Of a DNA stretch of 64,000 nt, positions 38,172 through 47,783 are shown piece after piece. The stretch comes from Whitmania pigra (Eukaryota; Annelida; Clitellata; Hirudinida; Haemopidae). The stretch is taken from contig JAJTWR010000338.1 of assembly GCA_021613335.1 (NCBI GenBank), positions 129,501-193,500 of the forward strand, in the 5' to 3' direction. The notes below the pieces were generated by a model. It saw nothing but the letters and a program-made list of their open reading frames with translations, made no database searches and was not told where the DNA came from. The translations under genes and the position numbers were made by a program. Position 1 is the stretch's first letter; every line of letters begins with the position of its first letter.

Positions 38172-39472
38172 TTTGTAGCACCCCCTCTCGAACTAGTTTC
38201 TAAACCATGTCTTCAAAGCTTTGACAGGAAATGGTGTAACATTAGCATTTAAAAATATTTGACCACCGGTGATGCAAAATATAACGTGAATTGCCTAAAT
38301 TTAATTTTGTCAATTGTGTGCTAATCTTATATCGAGGTTAAAGCCGAGTCACCATTCACTTTCATGCAACATGTGTTTACTGTTCATCCATAATAACTGT
38401 TAATTAGCTCATCCTGTCCACTATTTTCGTAATTACGCATACAAATACTCACAGCCCAATGCCGAGCAACTGCTAATATTTATGTTTAGAATCAATTATT
38501 TAAAAGTTAATCAGAATAACAATCGAACAAAGGCATCAGTAATAGAACTAGCAAAACAAATAGCATTATCTAGAAATTGTAAGCTGCAAATATCGAATTA
38601 TTTTTAAATAGAATATTTAAAAAAAATATGAAGCTGATATTTAACCAGAAAAACCAGAAATTTAATTTTTTTTTATTTGTTGAAAAATATGATATACTTA
38701 TAGAGAAACAATTTATCGCAGCTTACTCAACTCCACTTGGAATTCCTCAATGGACGTTAACTGAACCTCCAGCCGCCATAAAGTATTTCAGTAGATTACC
38801 GCCCATCAAATGACATCCCCAACAACAATTTAAAAGGTCTAGATAAAAATGGTAAGAAGATTCAGAGATTTTAAGTACGAGAAGTTATTATCAAAATAAC
38901 TGAACTAGACGAAAAGTCGTAGAAGCTCACAAAACAACTACTGATAAAATTCATTCACTTAGATTCAGGAAAGTGTTCCGAGGCTACAGATTTTTGTAAT
39001 AACATTTTGAGTCATTATAGTTATTCAAATGTGTACGATCTTGCCAAATTCGATTTAAGTCCACTTTTTTCGCTTAATAAATTACAACAAGCATTGACTT
39101 AAAAAAATAATTGTTCATTAACAAAAGTCTGCGTAACTAGATGATCAGGACGGTGATCCCGCAACGTTGACATTTCTCTTTGTGAGAATATTATTCATTT
39201 TGTCCATTGAATCACGCTCGTTTCAAACCCAAAATTAAAAGTTATTCAGACTTTTGGAAAATTTTGACTTTCCAAGCCATGATGGCTCATGAAGAACTTT
39301 CTTTGAGCTCATGTAACCAGGGTCCAAATTAACATATATGTGCATCAGACATACCAATTTATATCCAAAGCTGGGCCCCAAAATGAAATCTTGCCAGACA
39401 ATCTACATGATTTTGACATTTAAAAAATAAAATAATGATCAAATTTGAAATAATAGGGTCCATCTATTATGG
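38172..39472. other. gene-free stretch between GT92 and BCS1L genes
   Basis: About 1.3 kb, AT-rich, holding the GT92 5' flank and the BCS1L 3' flank (both genes on minus). One odd peptide frame on plus, 38725-38813, is described under findings. Otherwise nothing is recognised. Confidence 0.5.
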
Positions 39473-41414
39473 TTAGTTTATAAGGTCTGCTTTCTTAATT
39501 GCTTCTTCAGGGTCATTCTTGTGGAACATAAAATGACCTTGAACTCCAGCTGGACTCAGGGACTTGCCAGGATTTAGTTTTCTTGCCATAGTAACAAACC
39601 TCTGAGCGTGTTCTGGAGGACATTGTGGATAAAATCTGGAGAACATGTTTTCAAGCTGATAGTCTGAGCAGTGCTCGATCTTTATATTCATATCAACTCT
39701 GCCTGGTCTCACAAGGGCCATGTCCAGCCTGTGAAGAAAATGGAAGTTAAGCACAAGAGATACATTTCCCAACTAAGATGAATATTAATAAAACAGAAAA
39801 TTTATAATAGTCTACAACACTGACAAACAAACCTTTCTGGATAGTTGGTGGTCATAAAGACTATTCTGCCTTCAGAAGGAGTTACCCCATCAAGAGCATT
39901 CAAAAGTCCACTGAATGTCAATGTGCCCATTCCTTCAAATGCCTTTGGATCTATTGAAACATAAACATTGATGAAGACAAATGCAAAACATTAAAGATAG
40001 AAATGTTTGGCAGGTTGCATTCCTGAATGCAATGATGTTAGCAAATGTCATAATATGTTGCGTTCACAACCCAATCTATATTGCCAGGGTGGAGGATCCT
40101 CAGATAGTGGTACCACATATATGGTAGAGCAATTGAAAGAAAGTGCTTTGCATCATATATGAAAGTGGGCTGAATATAAATACAAAAAACATGCATCTTG
40201 AGGAATTTCTTATATTAAGGATTCATCCTTTGCAGATTCAAGCAGTTGTTTGAAACCAATTTGTAAATAGTACTTATAAGCTTCTTACTTTCCTCAGCAA
40301 GATTTCTACTCTTAAATGCAGCATCAATGTCTTCCAAGAGTATGATCGTCTGCTGTGGGGCAACGCTCATGAGGTGAATGAGTCGATCATCTGACAACCC
40401 CATCTGGTTCAGACTCAACAGACATATTCCATATCCCAATTCACCTTGAGGAAAAATTAGGCAATTTTATAAAACACATCTCAAAGTGCTAATACCAAAT
40501 TTCAAAAGCATGCATGTATGCTGCATCCATAAATGAGAAATAAGAATTAAAACAAATAACTCTACTCGTGAACAAATCCTAAAATCACAGAAGTCCGCAC
40601 CTGCATCCACTCACCAGCAAGAGCAGTGATGAAACTGCTCTTTCCACACCCAGGTGGACCATGCAGCAAGTATCCCCTCCTGTAAGGTATGCCTCGCTCA
40701 CTGTACCATCCTGAACTTTTGCAAAACTCCCTGATGTCATTCAAGGCCATCTCAGAAATACCTTTATCTAGGATCACTGAAGACACGGGCCTCTTTTTCA
40801 TGGGCCGACCGAACGGCCTCCACTCACCCGCTGCGGGTATGTACATTATTGTTTTGCCTTCCTGCATCTGCAGCGCTGCCTCCCTGGCTTTTGTGAGAAT
40901 GTTGGCAAACAGCAGCTGCTTCTTTCCAAACGCTGTTAGTTTGACAGATTCAAATGGAGCTCCAGTCTGCATATTTGTCATCTGCATAAAAAGTTATTAT
41001 ATTGCATTCTAAAAAATGAATTCTTTCCATAGTATTTCCTATTATTATAGAGACCTGATTTTCTCTGTTGCGTTCCACTTGGATCCAGGTTCCTCCATAC
41101 TTAAAATGGTGTAGTCCCGGACCAGGAACAAAATGAAATTGCGTCTCAATATTTCCTTGAGTTGTCTGCTGGAAAGAAGTGTTTACGCTGATGTGTTGAG
41201 TGATACGACCTTTGTCATTGAGCCATTGAAGAAGCCATGGATAACTCTTGTCACGGCTGGTTACTTCTAAGGACGTCATGTAATATCGTCTGAACAATAC
41301 TATTCCATGTTGAGAACCTCGTCGCAGAATTGCTAGCAGTGTACCTACACCGACAAGGCCAAAACCTGCTCCAAAGAATTGGTTGTCCTTGAGTGACGCA
41401 AAGAACTCAGCCAT
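39473..41414 (-). CDS. BCS1L: mitochondrial AAA chaperone BCS1 (complex III assembly)
   Basis: Exons 41055-41414, 40615-40981, 40289-40444, 39833-39950 and 39473-39728 give 418 residues (human 419). This inner-membrane AAA protein translocates the folded Rieske iron-sulfur protein to complete complex III. A hydrophobic segment lies near residues 15-30 ([16 protein letters not shown]), followed by the BCS1-specific domain. The AAA domain has Walker [10 protein letters not shown] (about 228-236), Walker [12 protein letters not shown] and sensor/arginine region [21 protein letters not shown]. Phases agree at every junction. The loop after RNLAEE is short. The start codon is the first ATG and gives the family's usual length. 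Confidence 0.97.
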
Positions 41415-41751
41415 AAAGAGAGTTCACGAAGAGATTTACGAGAAAATAAAACAGGCGTCAATGTTTTAACAGGGAAGAAATCTTAAGTTCAACTAAACCA
41501 TAAATCCAAACCACGCCGGCCGGCAATGAAATAAACACTCTAGAATTAGCCATTACAAATTGCAATGTTTTTTTTTAAATATATAATTTTAATTAAGTAG
41601 CATGAAACTTATTAGCAATACTAATTTTTATGTAAGTATATTTTCATTCACATAAAATGTTTCAAGTAATAGCTTAACATTTAGTTGTTTACGTGGTTCC
41701 AAATACATGCCGGGATAAAAGATTTGTTTAACACTCTTTTAAAGCTTTGAC
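41415..41751. promoter_or_regulatory. divergent promoter region, BCS1L / MED18
   Basis: 337 bases separate two opposite start codons. No TATA box is clearly placed for either gene; the region is AT-rich with a T8 run. Confidence 0.5.
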
Positions 41752-43305
41752 ATGTCTACGGAAGTGGCTAAGGTGGGTCAAGGGCCAAAAATCGAATATT
41801 TCCTCCAGGGAAGTATCCTTGAGAATCATAGGGAACTCTTGCTAAACCGTCTCAAAGGCTTATGCGATATGGCCGAGAGTCCTCCGGAAAAGTTCAATGA
41901 CCATGAGATGGTTTTTTCTTTGCGTTGGTTGCCTTGACTACAATTGACCATTGACTAACCAATTTCAAATTTAATGTTTTGTAATTTGATAATTTAATGT
42001 AATTAATGGTAATTAATTATGAGTGGAATGTGGATAAAGGTATCATTATGATATACATGGAAAGTTGACTAGGGAATGCAAACTGACATTATTTTTTGTT
42101 TATTTGAATGATGATTGAACCATTTTAGGGGGCCCACCACCTACAACTCCTGTCATTTTAAATGTAAGACATGCTTTGGACCATCCAGACGAGCCATGGT
42201 AGGAAGCCAATAGCTTTGATCCTTTTTCATTCTAAATCTAATAGTTAATAAATTCATAGGCACCTCAAATGTGTCGGAACATTTGATTCTGGAGATGCTG
42301 GTCGTCCTACGATGACGAGGAACATTGTTGAAGTGGGCGTGACATCAAATATCACTCAATTCTTATCTGAAATGGGATTTGTGTAAGACACAAATTTTTT
42401 CTTAATCATATCAGTATGGCATTTATAATAGTAATTTTATTTTAATAAATTTTGGAGTCTTTCAAAATTAAGTAACACTGATTACCTCTTGCATTAACCA
42501 TATTTGTGACTGGATATGAACTCCCTCTAATTGATTGAATGACAACCTAATTTAAATAATTGTATTGAGTAACATATCTTTTTCATAGGATGGATTTTGA
42601 ATATGTCGCCAAAGGATATGTTTTCAGGAAAGGTTGGCTAAAGACAACAGTTTCCAAGTTGAATAAGGTTGTTTATAAGTCATGTAATATGGTACTGGTC
42701 ACTAAACGTTTTCACCACCCATGTCAGGACAAATTGAAGCACAATTGCAATTGTAATTAACTGTATCTGATGATTAATATGTAAAATATGGAGCAGAAAA
42801 CTTATGAAAGCACCAATTTCAAAACTTATGTCATCATATCGCTATTAGGCCATTTCAGATTACTGTCTTTGGTAATGACATCCTAAATGAATTTTAGGTC
42901 ATTAATCCTGGAAATATGGATCATTTGGAGTCTCAATCAAACTTCCATCTTGTCGAGTTAAGTGTCACTGCCAGCCAATCACAGGACAAAGTTGCAGAGG
43001 ACATAAAAAATTTTGCAGAGCAACTCAAACCGTGAGTGCAGATTTTTGAAAAATATTTCTGATTTTTGGCAACAATTCCCGAACATATCATTGTTCATCT
43101 GAATGGATTCTCTCCGTTGTGAATGTAGCATCAAATGATCCTATGACGAGATCTTTGACACAACATGTAACGGAAACGGAAGTACCTGCACAGCGCATCA
43201 CAAGCCAATAACATGATCAAACCTCTCAAAGTTTTATAAAATCAAACTTTTATTTTCAGCCTTGTTGTGCTAGAAAAGCTTGACTACAGGAGATTGCCCC
43301 AATGA
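41752..43305 (+). CDS. MED18: Mediator complex subunit 18
   Basis: Exons 41752-41923, 42129-42198, 42260-42382, 42589-42667, 42898-43031 and 43260-43305 give 207 residues (human 208). It is a Mediator head subunit that pairs with MED20 and contacts RNA polymerase II machinery. Diagnostic stretches are EYFLQGSILENHRELLLNRL, CDMAESPPEKFNDHEMVF, NITQFLSEMGFVMDFEYVAK and KNFAEQLKPLVVLEKLDYRR. All phases agree. The exon 1 donor is gttggt, and read-through into the intron ends after three residues. An AATAAA lies 67 bases after the stop. Confidence 0.96.
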
Positions 43306-43852
43306 CGACATTACCCAATTTATTATTTGTGCACCAACTGCTCCCGCAGACCCAATTTTTGTTTCTACATTAATAAACGGCATCAAGCCTTCTGTTGGCA
43401 TATATAAGAATAAATTACACACTAAAACCCCTGGGACCGATTCGAAATGCTTACTTTAAACAGTCAGAGCAACTCAATTTTAAATATGGTATGATGTAAG
43501 TTGAATAACATAAGTTACATGCTAGAAGTGTCACCTCTCAAGACAAACCAAACAAATTTGGCCTGGGACCATCCTCGCTCAGCACTGCTCACTGCTTAAT
43601 GATATGTAATACAATTCACAATGCTTCATGCAAACAGAGTAACTTTAATTCGTTTAATCCAACTATCCTAAGGAACAAGCTATTATGTCACATCTGAAGG
43701 CTCAATGCGAGATTTAGTTACTTTTAATGAGTCAAACTGCTCCAAGTGAGCAACCCTAGTAAAAGCCTGGGCCCGGATGAGTTAATAACAAAAAAAATAG
43801 CCATAAAAGTTTCAGCTAATTCTGTCATTTTTCAGCAACGATTGCAGAAAAT
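43306..43852. other. convergent 3' ends of MED18 and SRSF genes
   Basis: About 0.55 kb between converging stop codons, probably both 3' UTRs. Nothing further is recognised apart from the MED18 polyadenylation signal. Confidence 0.5.
43372..43377 (+). terminator. polyadenylation signal of MED18
   Basis: AATAAA 67 bases downstream of the MED18 stop. Confidence 0.65.
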
Positions 43853-45660
43853 TCAATTGTTGCTTTCAGTTGGAGATACAGATCGAGACCTCGCATGTTT
43901 TTTCTGCGGACTGCGACTGCTCGAATCCCTTTCCCTCTTCTTGCTAGTAGACTTTTCTCTTTCTTCCTCTTCGCCTCTGCTGCCACTGTGCCTATCATTT
44001 CTACCAGGACTTTCTTTGCGACCCCTGCTGCTACTTCTGCTGTAGCTGCGTGACCTATCCCTCGACCTTGACCCGCTGTGGGAACGTGACCTACGACCAC
44101 AAAGTGTCAGCCAGGAAAAACTTTAAAGCACAAAAAATAAGACTATTAATTACCTTCTTTTTGCATCCATGACCTTTATTTTGCGCCCTTCGAACTCATA
44201 ACCATCATATTTTTCAATGGCCTTTCTAACATCAGCGCTGGAGGCAAACTCCACAACTCTTCCAAAACAAAAGGCTAAATAAGAATAATGCTAATTAATT
44301 AAGATTTCGTCAAATCATACCCATCCCCTGGCCTTATTTTATGGGCATCAGCGAAAGTCACATCACCGACTCTCTTCATCAGATCTTTCAGGTCCTGCAT
44401 TTCATAAAAACAGGTTACAAACCAGTATTACCAAAACCATATACTTCACATAAAAGAGGCATGTTAAAAATATCTACATCATGACAAAAGTTACCTGACT
44501 CACACAATAACTCAGAAAATTTGGGGTAGAGATCAGGCAGGAACCAACTAGTAAATGGTCCTATTGACCTGAGGAGGGTCCTGATAGCTAATTTATTTTG
44601 ACCCCCATGTTCGGGCTTTTTATCTAAAGGAGAACCTCTAATGGATTGGAATCCCTCAAACAACAGTGATTTGTATGGGAGGTAGGTAGGAAGGAGGCCA
44701 CCTTGGGACATCCACACCTCTAGCAGGCAAAAGGAAGCGACCCTCAACATATACATTTAGGAAATAATTCAGCACCCCTGACGTTAACGGTCCTCTCTAG
44801 CCAAAAAGCTTTCAAAGAAACAATAAAAGAGATTATAAGTATTGTATTAATGGATTGTTTTCTAGCCTTTACTGAAAAACAAATTTCCCAAAAATCTAAA
44901 TTTCAAGCCATTAAAAAATGCTTCAAACTATCTCTGATAGCCATTGCAGCACTCACCTGCCAGGAAACTCTGCTGGACAAGTTTTCAATAAGAACTCTAT
45001 TTTCAGTTCTAACAGGAGGTGGATTTCTGGGCCTAATTAAAAATATAAACAAAGGTTTATAAGCCAAACAATGACTAACAACAAACAAACAGAAAATACT
45101 TCACCTAAAATCTGAATATCTTCCTCTATCTCTTCCAAAACTCCTTCTCATTGGGTAGTTTCCACTCCCTCTCCTTCCACTAAATCCACCTCCACCTCTA
45201 GAATCTCTTTTGGAGTTAGGACTTCTTGCTCTTTCAATTACAACTCTGTCAGCAAGTTATTGAAATTGAATGTCATGATCATTCAAAGAATAATAATTTA
45301 CAGTAATTCCAATACACTCCAACCTTTCACCGCACAGCTCCTTTCCGTTCAAGTCGTATACGGCATCATCAGCATCTCTATCATCCTCAAAGTTCTGTTA
45401 CATTCGCAAAGTTTAAGTAGTTAATCAAGATTGGATCTTTTTCAATATTGAGCTAAATAAAATTAATTATCATCCTCAAATATAACAGCATGATCACATT
45501 AAAATAAGATCTGAAACATAGCCATAATACTACTTACAACAAACCCATAGCCATCTTTAAGAGAAACTTCGGTTATTCTTCCATAACCTTTAAAAAAATT
45601 TTCCACGTCTCTTTCTCTCGCATCTCGGCTTAAGCGTCCAATATAAACTCTAACAACCAT
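43853..45660 (-). CDS. SR splicing factor of the SRSF4/5/6 class
   Basis: Exons 45538-45660, 45324-45394, 45105-45245, 44957-45032, 44321-44394, 44154-44258 and 43853-44090 give 275 residues. RRM1 begins at once (MVVRVYIGRLSRDARERDV) with RNP1-like DGYGFVNFED. A Gly/Arg/Ser hinge (about 75-110) follows. RRM2 carries the SR-protein signature SWQDLKD, split exactly by an intron between SWQ and DLKD. The RS tail (about 196-275) is short, with RSRSHSGSRSRDRSRSYSRS and an acidic Glu patch, and ends SPTESNN. Such proteins bind exonic enhancers and promote splicing. The 44400-44950 intron is the longest and could hold a regulated exon, as in vertebrate SR genes; none is proven. Which of SRSF4, 5 or 6 it is cannot be decided. 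Confidence 0.92.
44735..44795 (+). repeat. possible SINE-related fragment
   Basis: TTCAGCACCCCTGACGTTAACG matches the TTGAGCACCCCTGACATTTACG block of SINE copy 1 read on its own strand. It lies in SRSF intron 4. Only this block is shared clearly. Confidence 0.35.
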
Positions 45661-45728
45661 TCTCACGCTTAGAAATTAGCAAGACAATAACGACTAAATT
45701 TGTGTCCACGTAAGTAAAATGGCGGCAC

Positions 45729-46184
45729 GTCAAATTCGTTGGTGGCTATATGGTTCATAATATAAAATGAAACAACACTCAACCTTTAGCATTTTGTATC
45801 AATTTTTATAATATAATATTTATGATAGACTAACATTACATTAGCTTTTTTAATAGTTTAAAGTAAGCATTTATTAAACAAACAATATTACGAAAAGCTT
45901 ATTATCACATTAAGACACCAAATTTATTACAATGTACAGAGCCTACAATGTCAAAAGTCAAATTCGTTGGTGGCTTTATGGTTCATAATATAACACGAAA
46001 TAACATTTAACCTTTAGTATTTTGTGTCAATTTTTATAACATAATATTTGCTAAACTAACATTACACTACACTAGCTTCTTTAATAATTTAAAGTAAGCA
46101 GCTATTAAACGAGCAATATTAGGAAAAGCTTATCATTGTACTAAAGCACCAAATTTATAATGTACAGAACCTCGACATCATGGC
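45729..46184. repeat. tandem duplication, two units of about 228 bp
   Basis: The unit starting GTCAAATTCGTTGGTGGCT at 45729 repeats at 45957, and internal landmarks (GTACAGA at 45934 and 46162) keep the same 228-base spacing. The two units share most of their sequence with scattered differences. The repeat begins about 70 bases upstream of the SRSF start codon, so the first unit may carry part of its promoter or 5' UTR. Confidence 0.85.
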
Positions 46185-46389
46185 GTCAACTGATGGGCCG
46201 CACCATGTTTCAGGAAAACCTAATTTTTTGATTTATGAAGTTTCTTGCAAAACAGATAAAACCCCACAACTGAAAGCGCTTTTGAAATTTAGTTATTTGT
46301 CCCACCACAATCTAACGAACGTGTGACTCATGGCACGTCTTAAGGGAAGGTTCACGTCGAAGCCTTATTAAACTGTAATTCCGTCCATC

Positions 46390-46535
46390 TTAAATCAGAT
46401 TCACCTAACATACATACTATTGATACTAGCTTTATGCACATAATTCCCAACCATTATTCAACACTGGTTAAATCAGATTCACCTAACATATATACTATTG
46501 ATACATAATTCACAACCATTATTCAATACTGGTAA
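46390..46535. repeat. tandem duplication, units of about 78 and 66 bp
   Basis: TTAAATCAGATTCACCTAAC occurs at 46390 and 46468. Each is followed by ATACTATTGATAC and later CAACCATTATTCAA and ACTGGT. The second unit lacks about 12 internal bases. It lies between the SRSF 5' end and the RPS10 3' end. Confidence 0.85.
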
Positions 46536-46563
46536 AAACAAATCAAAGGGTTGGTTGACAGTG

Positions 46564-46569
46564 TTTATT
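46564..46569 (-). terminator. polyadenylation signal of RPS10
   Basis: AATAAA on the minus strand, 24 bases downstream of the RPS10 stop codon. Confidence 0.75.
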
Positions 46570-46592
46570 AAAAGTCCAATCAGTCCCAACTT

Positions 46593-47220
46593 TTATTCTT
46601 GATCAGCCTGAGGCTGAACAGCACCAGCTCCACGTCCAAAACCTCCCCTCTGCAAAGTAAATTCATACAATATCACACAGTAAATTAAAAATTAGTATTC
46701 AAATACTATATTTTACTCACAAAGTTGAAGTTAGCATTGGCTCCTGCTCCAGCTTCACCTCTCTTGTCAGATCCAGCCGGGCCCCTTCTGTATCCGGGCC
46801 TCTCATCACCTGGCATCTTTCCACCCTCTGGGACTCTTGGACGTGACTTTCCAGCGTCAGGTCTGGGAGCCTGGGCTTGCCTCTTAAGAGTGGTTGGGAC
46901 AATCTCGGGTGGGAGATGGAGGAACTCCCTGAGATAAGCAATACCCTCGTTGGTGAGGCTCCAGTAGTAATGGCGCCAGCAAAATTGTTCCTTCACGTAT
47001 TTCTTGGAGACGAGAGACTAAAATGAGAGTGGATGCGTTAGTTTGTTTTGAGCGAAGGTGCCCTAAATTACTAACTAACCTGAACAGCCTTAATAACGTG
47101 CAAGTTAGGAACATCCAGCTCGGTGTGCTTGGCAGCATGGAAATCCTTCTTGGCTACGAGAACTCCCTCCCTGAAGAGGTGCTCATAAATTTTAACACGG
47201 TTCTGCTTTGGCATCAACAT
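46593..47220 (-). CDS. RPS10: 40S ribosomal protein S10 (eS10)
   Basis: Exons 47080-47220, 46721-47017 and 46593-46649 give 164 residues (human 165). The S10/plectin domain spans about 1-100: [19 protein letters not shown] at the start, [14 protein letters not shown], then [18 protein letters not shown] and [18 protein letters not shown]. The basic Gly/Arg-rich tail ends [18 protein letters not shown]. It is part of the head of the small ribosomal subunit. On the gene's strand an AATAAA (forward 46564-46569) lies 24 bases after the stop. There may be a non-coding first exon upstream of 47220. Confidence 0.97.
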
Positions 47221-47783
47221 CTTGAAGCTGAAAATATATGATTTCCGGTCATAAAAATGGCTGCCGATATAAAACTACATCCAAGCTATTACAACGTTAA
47301 AGAAGTATGTTAAAGCGATTTACATTTATACGTTTAATATTTTAAAGCAAATCTATCCAATAACATTAGATCACATATTCCTGTTTTCGAAATAGAGAAT
47401 TCGCACAACCTCACTACTCGAACCACGAGAGAAAAAGGATGGTAGTCAGTAAACACTCAAAGAACCAAAAGAACAATAACGAATCCGATCTACATTTAAA
47501 AATATATGTACGTTAATTTTAAAACAAAATTTAAATTAAAAAAATAAAATTATTAAAACAAAAATAAAAATATAAATTTTTATAAATTAAAAAAATGTTG
47601 CTATTGGAAACAGCCTATATTTCCTAAGAATGCTTTGGCGACCCGTACTTTTTGCTGTGTATTGTGTTTTAATTTATAATGTAGACATCGATAAAAATAA
47701 TTTATCTGAACTAGACAATCATTGGAAAATATCTTCCATTTAACATAGTTTCTTTGCGTTAAATTATTATTCGAAGATATAAT
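47221..47783. promoter_or_regulatory. divergent promoter region, RPS10 / LRRC56
   Basis: 563 bases separate two opposite start codons. The middle (about 47500-47600) is an A/T-only low-complexity stretch, which may be an insulating or nucleosome-poor spacer. No core motif is certain. Confidence 0.45.

Noticed and set aside
43746..44045. Plus-strand Leu/Ser-rich frame over the SRSF last exon
   Set aside because: It is the antisense of the RS domain. Serine/arginine codons read backwards as Leu/Ser-rich sequence.
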